Origin: UTCHB3 sp008363265
GTDB lineage: Bacteria > Bacteroidota > Ignavibacteria > Ignavibacteriales > Ignavibacteriaceae
DNA: 64,000 bases
Reading direction: 5' to 3'
NCBI GenBank assembly: GCA_045863055.1
Contig: BTUW01000014.1
Location: 1-64,000, forward strand
Part shown: positions 7,244 through 16,279 of the stretch, one piece after another
Numbering within the stretch: the stretch's first letter is position 1
Layout: each line of letters starts with the position of its first letter
Position numbers and translations under genes: made by a program
Notes under the pieces: model-generated
Database searches by the model: none
What the model was told of the DNA's origin: nothing
What the model saw: only the letters and a program-made list of their open reading frames with translations

Positions 7244-9702
7244 GGGTTCATATCGAAGACGATCCTGATATCACGGTGCTTGCCCGTTTTCTTCCAGGCG
7301 TCGAGGGCGCGGGAGATGGTATCGCGGAGGATGGATGCTGAGGGATCGGACTTGCGTGAGGTTTTGATGAGCATCTGGAAGCGGAACTCATTCTTCAGTT
7401 TGGCGATGACAGCCGCGGCCGGTGGTAGAACCGTTACGGCGCGGTTGTGGTTGAACATCTCTTTGTAGAGGTCGATAAGTGCTTCTGAGGCTTTACGGGG
7501 GTCTTTATCCTTGGTTTCAGCGAGGCAAAGGTTTGCAAACGGGGGATAGAGCCTGAACTCGCGGCTTTGGAGGTCGCGCGAGAAAAAGCCGTGATAGTCG
7601 CCGTTAAGCACGAATTTCAGGAGGGGGTGGTTCGAGTCGTAAGTTTGAATTACCACTTCACCCGGAAGGATGCTTCTGCCGGCGCGGCCGCTCACCTGAG
7701 TTAGCATCTGGAAAGTCCGCTCTTCGGCGCGAAAGTCGGGCATCCAGAGTGATGCTTCCGCGGAGATAACACCGACGAGAGTGACGCGGGGGAAATCGAG
7801 ACCCTTGGCCACCATTTGAGTCCCCACCAGAATATCGATCTCGCCATCCCTAAATTTGTTGAGTGTATCGCCCAGCTTTCCTTTTTCGGAAATGGTGTCG
7901 GAGTCTATCCTCTCGATCCGTGCCTCAGGGAAGTAGAACTGCAGTTCATCCTCCACCCTTTCAGTACCCGTTCCGAAGAGCTTCACATTTCTTGAACCGC
8001 ACTGTGAGCAAGCCTTCGGCATCGGCTTGGTCAGGTTGCAGTAGTGACATTTCATATTGTTGGTTTTTATGTGGTAGATCATGCCGAGAGAGCAGTTGTC
8101 GCACTTCTCCATGTGTCCGCACTCGACGCAATAGACCTGCGTGGCGAATCCGCGGCGGTTCTGCAGGAGGATCACCCCTTCCCCTTTCTTTATCCGCTCG
8201 TCGATCTTCGTCAGAAGGGGTTTCGCGAAGACATTCTCCATCTCCCCCTTTTTCTTCATTTCCGTGGTATTTATCAGGTTTATTGTGGGAAGTGTGGCCC
8301 CGTCAACCCGTTCGGGGAGCTCGAGCAGGGTGTATTTCCCGCTCCGGGCGTTGTGCATCGACTCAATTGAGGGAGTGGCCGAGCCCATCAGCACGGGACA
8401 TCCGAACTCTTTAGCCAGTACCACCGCAGCATCGCGCGCGTGATACTTCGGAGGGATCTCTTCCTGTTTGTATGACGAGTCGTGCTCCTCATCGATGATC
8501 ACCAGTCCGATATCCTTCAACGGCGCGAAGAGTGCCGAGCGGGCGCCCGTTACAACCTTGCAGGCTCCCGAGGCGATCCGCATCCAGGCATCGTGTCTTT
8601 CGCCGGGAGAGACGCGACTGTGGATCACCGCCACTTTGTCACTGAAATTCTGAACGAGCCTTGTGGTCATCTGTGGGGTAAGTGAGATCTCCGGCACAAG
8701 CAGGAGTATGCTATGCCCCTTTTTAAGTGCCTTTTTGATCAGTTCGATGTAAACCTGTGTCTTGCCGCTCCCCGTTACGCCGTGAAGCAGGAAAGGTTTG
8801 AAACTTCTTTCTTCGATATGGGGAGTCACCGCATCGATCACATTTACCTGGGCATCGGTGAGTTGAATTTCCTTCATCTCCTCGGTGTAGGTTTCGCGGT
8901 AGACACGGTCAACACTTTTTTCGTAAATTTCGATCAGGCCCTTATCCACCAGTCCGTTCAGTGAACTTGACGAACCGGCCACCACCTTGAGCAGTTTCGC
9001 GGCGGGGGCCTCCCTTGTTCTGAACGACGCGAGTTTCAGTAGGATGGTTACCTGTTTGGGTGATCTTCTCTCGATCTCCGGGATGGCTGTATAGATCTCT
9101 TCAAGAGGCTTGGCGAGTTTAACGAATCTTTCAGTTTTAGTGCGGACCCTCGGCTTGCTGAGATCATCCCCGATGGTTAAAATGCCCTCCTGTTCCATCT
9201 TCTTCAGGGGGGTGAGGATGCTTTTAACGCCTGTCAGGTTCTGGAGCTGTTTCAGGGTGTATTTATCCTTCTGGAGGAAGAGCTCCATCACCTTGTACCG
9301 GGTGGTATGTTTGCTCTTTTCGAGTGATATGAAGCGCTCGATCGTTTCACGGTCGGAGTAAACCGATTTCTCCGACTGCACCGATGTGCCGTAGGGGTCG
9401 GTAAGTTTCAAAGCCTCGCCGAGCGAGCTCATGTAATAAGATGAAAGCCACTTGAAGAACTTCAGCTTCCGCTCATCAAACACCGGGTGTTTATCGAGAA
9501 CCTTAACGATCTTCTTTATCTTGCTCAGGTCCTCGAACGGAGGAGTATCACTCATCTCAACGATGAACCCCGTCAGCATCCTCTGTCCGAACGGTGCCAC
9601 CGCCCTTTTCCCAACCGCCACCTCATCATAAAGATTCACCGGCACCGAATAGGTGAACAACTGGTCAACGGGGAGAGGGAAGGAGAGTTGGATAAATCTC
9701 AT
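7228..9702 (-). CDS. priA: Primosomal protein N' (replication restart helicase PriA)
   Basis: ATP-dependent 3'-5' DNA helicase that reloads the replisome at stalled forks. The 824 residues show the N-terminal 3'-DNA-end binding domain (from MRFIQLSFPLPVDQLFTY), Walker A GVTGSGKT (308-315), the DEEH box (404-407), and eight cysteines (C525, C528, C534, C537, C552, C555, C565, C568) that bind two zincs. The length is slightly above the usual 730-800. The C-terminal end runs 16 bases into the convergent Lon-like gene, and no terminator is visible between them. Confidence 0.97.
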   Translation of the reverse strand: MRFIQLSFPLPVDQLFTYSVPVNLYDEVAVGKRAVAPFGQRMLTGFIVEMSDTPPFEDLSKIKKIVKVLDKHPVFDERKLKFFKWLSSYYMSSLGEALKLTDPYGTSVQSEKSVYSDRETIERFISLEKSKHTTRYKVMELFLQKDKYTLKQLQNLTGVKSILTPLKKMEQEGILTIGDDLSKPRVRTKTERFVKLAKPLEEIYTAIPEIERRSPKQVTILLKLASFRTREAPAAKLLKVVAGSSSSLNGLVDKGLIEIYEKSVDRVYRETYTEEMKEIQLTDAQVNVIDAVTPHIEERSFKPFLLHGVTGSGKTQVYIELIKKALKKGHSILLLVPEISLTPQMTTRLVQNFSDKVAVIHSRVSPGERHDAWMRIASGACKVVTGARSALFAPLKDIGLVIIDEEHDSSYKQEEIPPKYHARDAAVVLAKEFGCPVLMGSATPSIESMHNARSGKYTLLELPERVDGATLPTINLINTTEMKKKGEMENVFAKPLLTKIDERIKKGEGVILLQNRRGFATQVYCVECGHMEKCDNCSLGMIYHIKTNNMKCHYCNLTKPMPKACSQCGSRNVKLFGTGTERVEDELQFYFPEARIERIDSDTISEKGKLGDTLNKFRDGEIDILVGTQMVAKGLDFPRVTLVGVISAEASLWMPDFRAEERTFQMLTQVSGRAGRSILPGEVVIQTYDSNHPLLKFVLNGDYHGFFSRDLQSREFRLYPPFANLCLAETKDKDPRKASEALIDLYKEMFNHNRAVTVLPPAAAVIAKLKNEFRFQMLIKTSRKSDPSASILRDTISRALDAWKKTGKHRDIRIVFDMNPYSVV

Positions 9703-9724
9703 ATTCTTGAGTGTGGTGCGTTTT

Positions 9725-9867
9725 TAGTGGTTAGTGGTTAGAGGTTAGTGGTTAATATGGGCTGCCGGAGGTTATTGCTGGGGCATGGGATTTGTAACTC
9801 TCTTTTTGTGCAAAACGAATTTCTGACCAGCATACACTAACCACTAACCACTAACCACTAACCACTA
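9725..9867. repeat. Facing clusters of GTTAGTGG heptamer repeats
   Basis: The gap between priA and the lipoprotein gene begins with several GGTTAGTGGTTAG units (about 9725-9756) and ends with the reverse complement, ACTAACCACTAACCACTAAC (about 9835-9867). About 80 unremarkable bases lie between, so the two arms can form a long imperfect hairpin. The second arm reaches the stop codon region of the lipoprotein gene. Confidence 0.75.
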
Positions 9868-10413
9868 TTTAATTCTTTCTCTCACCATCGGCACTAAATC
9901 CCTCTTGTTTTGAGGTTTTTTGCTGATGAGTTCGAATTCGAGGGTTTTTACTTCTTTGGGCCAGATGATCCGGTTGTACTCTTTTTTCTTTATAAGGGTG
10001 CCGTTGGTGGCGCCGATCGAGTCTTTGTTCATGTTGGTGTAGTAGTAGTATTCACCGTCGAATTGGATGGCTTCGACATTGCGGATCGAATTGAAAGCGA
10101 ACTTCACTTCACCGGTGAGTTGCTTCTTCTTAACTTCAAGTTTGGTGTCGAGGATGCGTCTTCCGGTTTCAGCCATGTAGCCGAGGAACTCATCACGCTG
10201 GAAGTAGATGTCCCAGAGGATTGTAGTATCCTGGTCGAGCTCCTTTTTGCCTGTGGCATCGGAGTAGATGCCCTCGGCGTAGAGGGTGGCGGTTCCGGAA
10301 GTGTCGGAGTTTTCGTTTATCGTTATCTCATATCTCATCTTTTCAACAAGCAAGCATCCCTGAGTTGTGAGGGTTGCCGCTACTATTACCATAAATAACA
10401 GTGTCTTTTTCAT
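9865..10413 (-). CDS. Putative lipoprotein of unknown function
   Basis: A 182-residue protein starting MKKTLLFMVIVAATLTTQGC: a lysine-led hydrophobic signal followed by a cysteine in a relaxed Bacteroidota-type lipobox. The ATG at 10413 has a GGAG Shine-Dalgarno sequence, so the longer in-frame ATG at 10446 is rejected. The mature part (YEITINENSDTSGTATLYAE) looks beta-rich and is probably periplasmic or at the outer membrane. The gene is 33 bases after lysA on the same strand and may be co-transcribed. I do not recognise the family. Confidence 0.8.
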   Translation of the reverse strand: MKKTLLFMVIVAATLTTQGCLLVEKMRYEITINENSDTSGTATLYAEGIYSDATGKKELDQDTTILWDIYFQRDEFLGYMAETGRRILDTKLEVKKKQLTGEVKFAFNSIRNVEAIQFDGEYYYYTNMNKDSIGATNGTLIKKKEYNRIIWPKEVKTLEFELISKKPQNKRDLVPMVRERIK

Positions 10414-10446
10414 GATTCTCCGTAATATTTGAATTGTGATCCGCAA

Positions 10447-11739
10447 TTAATCGTTTTTTTGCACTTCAACCAAGTCATCAATTATCCTCTCATCGTGGAG
10501 GAGGTAGTCGTAGCTCTCACGGCTTCGTGTTACATGCCAGCAGTTGCCGTCAACTATTATCTCGGGTGGTTTGCGGCGGACATTATAGTTCGACGACATC
10601 ACCGAGGCGTATGCACCTGCCGACATTATGGCCATCAGGTCGCCTGACCGGGCTTCCTGCAGCTCGCGGCCGCGGGCGAGATAGTCGCTCGACTCGCAAA
10701 CGGGCCCCACTACATCGTAATCCACGGTTTCACGGTCGCTGTGCAGCGTGACGGGGAGTATCCCATGGTAGCTCTGGTAGAGTATCGGGCGCATTATTTC
10801 AGTCATGGATGCATCGAGCAGGAGAATGCTTTTAATGCCGCTTTCTTTTGTGTAGAGGACCCGGCTGATTATCGCTCCGCAGTTCGCGGTGATGAACCTG
10901 CCCGGCTCGAAGAATATTTCACAGCCGAATTCGTTCAGAAGTGGTGCCGCCTGTTGGCCGAATTCCTTTATTTTGAAGACATCACCGCCATGGTAGGGCG
11001 CGCCGAAGCCTCCGCCGAGATCGATATGCTTCAGTTTCACTCCATTATCAGCGAGCTTGCTCAGGAAGGTGTGAAGCTTCATCAGGGTGACGAAATATGG
11101 ATCGAAAGAGAGTATCTGTGATCCGAGGTGGACATCTATGCCGGTGAACTCGATATTTTTGTAATTGGCATGGTCAAGGTATATCTTCATTGCCGGTTCT
11201 GGGTCGATGCCGAACTTCACGCCGCTCTTGGCGGTGGAGATATTGGGGTGTGTCTGCACAACGATATCGGGATTAACGCGGAGGGCGACACGGGCTGTCT
11301 TGCCGAGTTCGCCGGCAATTCTGTTGATCTGCTCCACTTCATCGCGCGATTCTGCCTTGATCATCAGCACTTCATTCTCAACAGCAAGACGGATCTCCTC
11401 TTCGGTCTTGGCCACGCCGGTCATTATCATTCTTGAGGGGGAGGCGCCCGCTTTGATCGCGCGGTAAAATTCGCCGCCTGAGTTGACATCGAGACCGAAG
11501 CCTTCGTTATATATTATCCGGATCACATTGAGGTTGGAGTTCGCTTTAACAGCATAGAACACCTTGTGGGGTACATCCTTGAACGCGGCGGTGAACTCAC
11601 GGCACCGCTTTATCAGTGACGCTTTGCTGTAGATATAGGCCGGGGTGTCTTCTGCTGAAATTATTTCTTCAACGGGTGTGTTTTCACAGTATAGTTTGTT
11701 ATTTTGGTAGTGCCAAAAGTTATCTTCAAAGTGTTGCAT
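10447..11739 (-). CDS. lysA: Diaminopimelate decarboxylase
   Basis: PLP enzyme that makes L-lysine from meso-diaminopimelate, the last step of lysine synthesis. The 430 residues fit the fold-type III alanine-racemase-like family. K65 in FYAVKANSN is the PLP lysine, GGGFGAPY is the phosphate-binding glycine loop, and EPGRFI and CESSDYLARGR line the substrate site. The ATG at 11739 (MQHFEDNFWHY) is preferred to an upstream TTG at 11763. The gene is divergent from the photolyase, with an 81-base shared region that holds a perfect 16-base palindrome. Confidence 0.95.
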   Translation of the reverse strand: MQHFEDNFWHYQNNKLYCENTPVEEIISAEDTPAYIYSKASLIKRCREFTAAFKDVPHKVFYAVKANSNLNVIRIIYNEGFGLDVNSGGEFYRAIKAGASPSRMIMTGVAKTEEEIRLAVENEVLMIKAESRDEVEQINRIAGELGKTARVALRVNPDIVVQTHPNISTAKSGVKFGIDPEPAMKIYLDHANYKNIEFTGIDVHLGSQILSFDPYFVTLMKLHTFLSKLADNGVKLKHIDLGGGFGAPYHGGDVFKIKEFGQQAAPLLNEFGCEIFFEPGRFITANCGAIISRVLYTKESGIKSILLLDASMTEIMRPILYQSYHGILPVTLHSDRETVDYDVVGPVCESSDYLARGRELQEARSGDLMAIMSAGAYASVMSSNYNVRRKPPEIIVDGNCWHVTRSRESYDYLLHDERIIDDLVEVQKND

Positions 11740-11794
11740 TTTAGGGGAATTTTCTGAAAGCAAAAACTAAATTTACTTAAAATAGTTAAGACAG

Positions 11795-11810
11795 CGGAAC
11801 CGCGGTTCCG
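11795..11810. promoter_or_regulatory. Perfect 16-base palindrome between lysA and photolyase
   Basis: CGGAACCGCGGTTCCG is an uninterrupted self-complementary sequence ending 10 bases before the photolyase ATG at 11821 and overlapping the first base of its Shine-Dalgarno GGGAG. Its symmetry and position suit a repressor operator, or an mRNA hairpin near the ribosome site. The binding protein is unknown. Confidence 0.5.
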
Positions 11811-11820
11811 GGAGATCATG

Positions 11821-13179
11821 ATGCACAGACAGATTGTAGTGGATCCGAGAAGGGTGAGACTTCTTCAGGAGGGGAGTAACAGAAACGGGGTGGTTGTTTA
11901 CTGGATGAGCCGCGACCAGCGGACCGAGGACAACTGGGCGCTCCTTCACGCCCTTCAGATAGCCAACAAAAGACAGCTTCCGCTGATGGTGGTCTTCACA
12001 CTCGTACCCGATTTCCTGGAGGCGACGGAAAGACAGTACGCATTCATGCTGAAGGGACTTCATGAAGTGGAGCAGAAGCTCAGGGCTTACATGATCCCTT
12101 TCGCTGTGCTCCCCGGTGACCCCGCGGCGACACTTCCCCGTTTTTTGAAAGATGTAAAGGCTTCTGTGCTGGTTTCTGATTTTGATCCATTGAAAGTTAA
12201 AAGAATCTGGAAGCGGGATGTGGCGAAGGGAATAAACATTCCTTTTTACGAGGTCGACGCGCACAATGTGGTGCCCGCTCTGTATGTTACGAACAAGGAG
12301 GAGTTCGGCGCTTACACGATCAGACCCAAAATTCACAAACTTTTGCCGGAATTTCTTACCGATTTCCCGAGTCTTGAAGAGCCCGTCGTGAAGGAGCATT
12401 ATGCTGAACGGGTTGACTGGGAGGCGCTCAATTCCTCACTTAAGATCAACCATGATGTCAAGGAGGTTGCCACTTTTAAGCCCGGCTCTGCCGCGGCCGA
12501 AAGGGTGATGCAGAACTTCCTGATGAAGAAGATCGACCATTATAATGACTTAAGGAACGATCCCACAGAGGAGTATCAGTCGGACCTGTCGCCGTATCTC
12601 CACTTCGGACAGATATCCCCGCAACGCGTCGCGCATGAAGCCTTCCTCCGCGTGAAAAATGTGGAAGCCAAGGATGCCTTTCTCGAGGAGCTGATCGTCA
12701 GGCGCGAACTGGCGGATAACTTCTGCTACTTCAACACAAAATATGACTCATTCGATGGACTGAAGGACTGGGCGAAGCTGACACTGAATCAGCACCGTGA
12801 TGACCGGCGTGAATACATCTACTCACTCGAACAGTTTGAAACCTCCGCCACCCACGAAGACCTTTGGAACGCCGCGCAGCTCGAGATGGTGAAAAAAGGT
12901 AAGATGCACGGCTACATGAGGATGTACTGGGCGAAGAAGATACTGGAGTGGTCGGAAAGCCCTGAAGAGGCGATGCGCATCGCGATTTATCTGAACGATA
13001 AATACAGCCTCGACGGCCGCGATCCCAACGGCTACACCGGTGTTGCATGGTCGGTCGGCGGTATCCACGACCGCGCCTGGACCGAACGCCCCGTTTTCGG
13101 CAAGATTCGCTACATGAACTACAACGGCTGCAAGCGGAAGTTTGATACAGCACTCTACATTAAGAAGTGTAGAGTGTAG
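11821..13179 (+). CDS. phr: Class II CPD photolyase
   Basis: Light-driven flavoenzyme that splits cyclobutane pyrimidine dimers in DNA. The 452 residues match the class II (plant/archaeal-type) group: VVYWMSRDQRTEDNWALLHA at the N-terminal antenna domain, SDLSPYLHFGQIS and EELIVRRELADNFCYF in the FAD domain, then GKMHGYMRMYWAKKILEW and SVGGIHDRAW. Two ATGs are adjacent; 11821 sits 6 bases from GGGAG (11810-11814), while 11818 is too close. In other bacteria photolyase genes belong to CarH/LitR regulons. Control by the regulator at 2.5 kb is an inference. Confidence 0.96.
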   Translation: MHRQIVVDPRRVRLLQEGSNRNGVVVYWMSRDQRTEDNWALLHALQIANKRQLPLMVVFTLVPDFLEATERQYAFMLKGLHEVEQKLRAYMIPFAVLPGDPAATLPRFLKDVKASVLVSDFDPLKVKRIWKRDVAKGINIPFYEVDAHNVVPALYVTNKEEFGAYTIRPKIHKLLPEFLTDFPSLEEPVVKEHYAERVDWEALNSSLKINHDVKEVATFKPGSAAAERVMQNFLMKKIDHYNDLRNDPTEEYQSDLSPYLHFGQISPQRVAHEAFLRVKNVEAKDAFLEELIVRRELADNFCYFNTKYDSFDGLKDWAKLTLNQHRDDRREYIYSLEQFETSATHEDLWNAAQLEMVKKGKMHGYMRMYWAKKILEWSESPEEAMRIAIYLNDKYSLDGRDPNGYTGVAWSVGGIHDRAWTERPVFGKIRYMNYNGCKRKFDTALYIKKCRV

Positions 13180-13503
13180 AGTGTGGAGAAAGGTTACACA
13201 GATTTCACGCTTGCCCCTTCGGGGGATTTAACACGGATTTTGTGGGTCATTCTTAAGGACGCAGATACACGCTGATTGGGCAGATTTCCGCGGAGAGGTC
13301 GGTCATATTCTCTGCGTTAATCTGTTTAATCAGTGTTCATCCGCGTGCTATTCTCCCTTTGCTCCGCCGCGGCGGACTCTGCCTCGCCGCGGCGATCCGC
13401 CGAAGGCGGACTGCAGTTTAACGGAACCCCCTTTTTTACCACACTGTGATTACCTAAATTTAAGGTCAGATTTTTTTGAAATAAGCAAAGTTACAGAGAA
13501 CGA
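13180..13503. repeat. 324-base gap with GAGTGTA and palindromic repeat remnants
   Basis: After the photolyase stop the sequence repeats AGTGTAGAGTGTAGAGTGTG. It then holds facing copies of a CGCAGATACACGCTGATT / AATCAGTGTTCATCCGCG motif (13260-13355), followed by the GC-rich inverted repeats GCCGCGGCGGA and GCCGCGGCGATCCGCCGAAGG (13375-13412). No open frame or T-tract terminator is evident. TAAATTTA at 13455-13462 may be part of the aspS promoter. Confidence 0.6.
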
Positions 13504-15273
13504 ATGGAATTCAAGTTAAGAACACACAATTGCGGAGAATTACGGGAAAACAATATCGGCAATAAAGTGGTGCTGAACGGCTGGGTGGCGGTAAGACGTG
13601 ACCTTGGCGGGGTTATATTTATCGACCTTCGCGACCGTTTCGGGATCACCCAGGTGGTTTTCGATCATACATACAACGCTGACGCTCACCATCACGGGAA
13701 GGAACTCAGATCAGAGTTCGTTATCTCGATCGAAGGGACTGTCAGAAAGAGGCCTGAAGGGACTGAGAACCCCGCACTTCCGACAGGATTTATCGATGTG
13801 ATGGTTGAAAAACTCGTGATACTTAACCGGGCGAAAACGCCTCCGTTCCCAATCGAGGATGATATCGATGTGCATGAGGAGCTCCGGTTAAAGTACCGCT
13901 ATCTCGATCTGCGCCGTCCCGCGATGCAGAGGAACCTGCTGCTCCGTCACAAGATGTATCAGGTGACCAGGCAGTTCTTCGACGCCAATGCATTCGTTGA
14001 GGTTGAAACACCCGTGCTGATGAAATCGACGCCGGAGGGCGCGCGCGACTTCCTCGTGCCGAGCAGACTTCACAAAGGGAAGTTTTACGCTCTGCCACAG
14101 TCACCCCAGCAGTACAAACAGATATTGATGGTTGCCGGGTACGACAGGTATTTCCAGATCGTAAAGTGTTTCCGTGACGAGGATCTTCGCGCCGACCGCC
14201 AGCTTGAGTTCACCCAGATAGATGTCGAGATGTCGTTCATCAATCAGGAATTTGTTTTCTCCATGTTCGAGAACCTGATGAAGGTGCTCTACAAAGATGT
14301 ATGGGGACGCGAGCTCGAGACACCGATTCCTCGCCTCACCTACGAGGAAGCGATGGAAAAATACGGCTCCGACAAACCCGACCTCCGTTTCGACCTCGAA
14401 ATGAAGACTCTCAACAATGTCTTTGCCGGCACCGATTTCAGAGTGTTCAAAGATACAATTGATACGAAAGGTGTTATCACCGGGCTTGTAGCCCCGGGAT
14501 GCGGCGACTATACCAGGAACCAGCTCGATGTCCTCACCGACTTCATCAAGAAGCAGGGTGCGGGCGGTTTGATCTGGATCCGCGTGAAAGAGGACGGACT
14601 TGAGTCGCCGACAATGAAATTCTTCACCGACTCCGAAAAAGAGGCGATGGTTAAGGAACTTGGCGCCAAACCGGGTGACCTCATCCTGATCCTCAGCGGA
14701 AAGAAGTACAAAACCCTCGGGCTGATGGGCAATCTCCGCCTTGAAATGTCGCGCAGACTCAATCTGGTAACTGAAGATTCAGAGCCGAAGCTCCTGTGGG
14801 TTAAGGATTTCCCTCTGTTCGAGTGGGACGACGAGACACAGCGTTACTACGCCATGCACCACCCCTTCACCTCCCCGAACATGGAGGATCTCGAGCTTAT
14901 GGATACCGATCCATCGGCTGTAAGGGCTCAGGCGTACGACCTCGTGCTCAACGGAAACGAGATCGCCGGCGGCAGCATCAGAATTCACGATTCAGAACTG
15001 CAGGCGAAGATGTTCAAGACCCTCGGTTTCACCGAAGAGGATGCGAAGGAGAAGTTCGGCTTCCTGATGGGTGCCTTCCAGTACGGCGCGCCTCCGCACG
15101 GTGGTATCGCGTTCGGTTTCGACCGTCTCTGCATGATCTTCTGCGGTGAGAAGTCGATCCGTGAAGTGATCGCCTTCCCCAAGACTGCCAACGCTATCTC
15201 ACTCATGGACGACAGTCCCTCCCTCGCCGCCGAGGACCAGTTGAAGGAACTTCACCTGAAGATCAGACAGTAA
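13504..15273 (+). CDS. aspS: Aspartyl-tRNA synthetase (bacterial type)
   Basis: Class IIb synthetase that charges tRNA-Asp. The 589 residues have the OB-fold anticodon domain (NKVVLNGWVAVRRDLGGVIF), class II motif 2 (FRDEDLRADRQLEFTQIDVE), the bacterial GAD insertion domain (about residues 290-420) and motif 3 (FGFDRLCMIFCGEKSIREVI). Length and domain order are normal for bacteria. It is a single-gene unit closed by a strong terminator 20 bases downstream. Whether it is discriminating (Asp only) or also charges tRNA-Asn cannot be judged by eye. Confidence 0.97.
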   Translation: MEFKLRTHNCGELRENNIGNKVVLNGWVAVRRDLGGVIFIDLRDRFGITQVVFDHTYNADAHHHGKELRSEFVISIEGTVRKRPEGTENPALPTGFIDVMVEKLVILNRAKTPPFPIEDDIDVHEELRLKYRYLDLRRPAMQRNLLLRHKMYQVTRQFFDANAFVEVETPVLMKSTPEGARDFLVPSRLHKGKFYALPQSPQQYKQILMVAGYDRYFQIVKCFRDEDLRADRQLEFTQIDVEMSFINQEFVFSMFENLMKVLYKDVWGRELETPIPRLTYEEAMEKYGSDKPDLRFDLEMKTLNNVFAGTDFRVFKDTIDTKGVITGLVAPGCGDYTRNQLDVLTDFIKKQGAGGLIWIRVKEDGLESPTMKFFTDSEKEAMVKELGAKPGDLILILSGKKYKTLGLMGNLRLEMSRRLNLVTEDSEPKLLWVKDFPLFEWDDETQRYYAMHHPFTSPNMEDLELMDTDPSAVRAQAYDLVLNGNEIAGGSIRIHDSELQAKMFKTLGFTEEDAKEKFGFLMGAFQYGAPPHGGIAFGFDRLCMIFCGEKSIREVIAFPKTANAISLMDDSPSLAAEDQLKELHLKIRQ

Positions 15274-15296
15274 ACAGGAGCCAAATAATTGAAAAA

Positions 15297-15323
15297 GCCG
15301 CCCAAGTTGAGGCGGCTTTTTTT
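15297..15323 (+). terminator. Rho-independent terminator of aspS
   Basis: A perfect GCCGCC / GGCGGC stem with an 8-base loop is followed by seven T residues. Confidence 0.92.
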
Positions 15324-15371
15324 ATGCCTTTTTTGAAGGAAACCGGGAGTTGAAAAGTAAAAATGTGATAA

Positions 15372-15455
15372 TTCGGGATTTAAATCCCGAAAAAATATAA
15401 TAATTCGGGAATAGATTCCTGAAAACACATAATAATTCGGGAATAAAGTCCGGAA
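15372..15455. repeat. Three 20-base palindromes at exact 32-base period
   Basis: TTCGGGATTTAAATCCCGAA (15372-15391) is perfectly self-complementary. Two imperfect copies, TTCGGGAATAGATTCCTGAA (15404-15423) and TTCGGGAATAAAGTCCGGAA (15436-15455), follow with 12-base AT-rich spacers that both end in ATAATAA. The array occupies the 311-base gap between the aspS terminator and the toxin-antitoxin genes. The remaining bases (15456-15584) are AT-rich and show no gene. Confidence 0.85.
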
Positions 15456-15584
15456 TTATACGAATATCACTTCCATTGAGATTCGATAAAGCGTTGAATT
15501 TGACTCACAAATTTTTGATCATTCAATGATAAAATTTATTGTTCCGCAAGTTTGTAAATTTCGGTTGAAGAAAAAGGTAAGTTT

Positions 15585-15938
15585 ATGCTTGAAGAAAATC
15601 TCCGAAATATAATTGCAAACAGACTTGGACACAAAGAGCCCGATGGGGTTCTGTCCCGCTTGAAAGATTTCTGCAAGCGCCACGAAATCTCCGAAATGGG
15701 TTTGTTCGGCTCAGTGCTTCGTGACGATTTTAATTCGCAAAGTGATGTTGATATAATTGTCACTTATAGCGAGCAATGCTCTCATACATTGTTTGATGTT
15801 GTAAGAATGAAAGATGAGCTTCGCGAGATATTTGGCCGAGAGGTTGACCTTGTGAACCGGCGAACAGTTGAGAAAAGTAAAAACCAGTACAGAAGAGACT
15901 CTATTCTGTCCGATATCGTGGTGATTTATGCAGCGTGA
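15585..15938 (+). CDS. mntA: MntA-like nucleotidyltransferase antitoxin
   Basis: A 117-residue minimal nucleotidyltransferase with the GSx10DxD motif: G42, S43 and D54, D56 in FGSVLRDDFNSQSDVDIIV. In the MntA/HepT type VII toxin-antitoxin system this enzyme AMPylates the HEPN toxin at a tyrosine and so blocks it. The HEPN gene follows with an 11-base overlap, the usual order. An array of palindromes lies 130 bases upstream and could be an operator region. The assignment rests on the motif and the gene pair. Confidence 0.9.
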   Translation: MLEENLRNIIANRLGHKEPDGVLSRLKDFCKRHEISEMGLFGSVLRDDFNSQSDVDIIVTYSEQCSHTLFDVVRMKDELREIFGREVDLVNRRTVEKSKNQYRRDSILSDIVVIYAA

Positions 15939-16254
15939 CCCGGCCTATCTGAAAGACATCCTTGATTCTGCACTTATGGCAGTTAAATATGTTGCCGATC
16001 TTGATTTTGAAGAGTTCGCTGCCGACGGAATGTGCCAGGACGCGGTTATCAGGCGCCTTGAGATAATCGGAGAAGCAGCCCGCAGAATTTCTGATGAGAC
16101 CAAGGAAAAACACAAGCATCTTCCATGGCGTGAAATGCAGTCAATGAGGAATCTTCTCATTCATGAGTACGATGAAGTTGATGTCCGGGAAGTTTGGAAC
16201 ACCATTAAAACAAATCTCCCTCCTTTGATTTCAGAACTTCAGCAGTTGATATAA
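15928..16254 (+). CDS. hepT: HepT-like HEPN toxin (DUF86)
   Basis: A 108-residue all-helical HEPN protein with the RX4HXY ribonuclease motif (R74, H79, Y81 in MRNLLIHEY). HepT toxins cleave RNA, and the tyrosine is the AMPylation site used by MntA. RRLEIIGEAARRIS is the conserved helix of DUF86. It overlaps the antitoxin gene by 11 bases. All motif residues are intact, so the toxin should be active if it is not modified. rmuC follows after 25 bases and may share the message. Confidence 0.92.
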   Translation: MQRDPAYLKDILDSALMAVKYVADLDFEEFAADGMCQDAVIRRLEIIGEAARRISDETKEKHKHLPWREMQSMRNLLIHEYDEVDVREVWNTIKTNLPPLISELQQLI

Positions 16255-16279
16255 ATTAAAATTAACAAAGGGGTACACC

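Noticed and set aside
9865..11739. Genes on the opposite (plus) strand of lysA and the lipoprotein
   Set aside because: Long plus-strand frames exist here, but they mirror the codon pattern of clear minus-strand genes and have no recognisable products.
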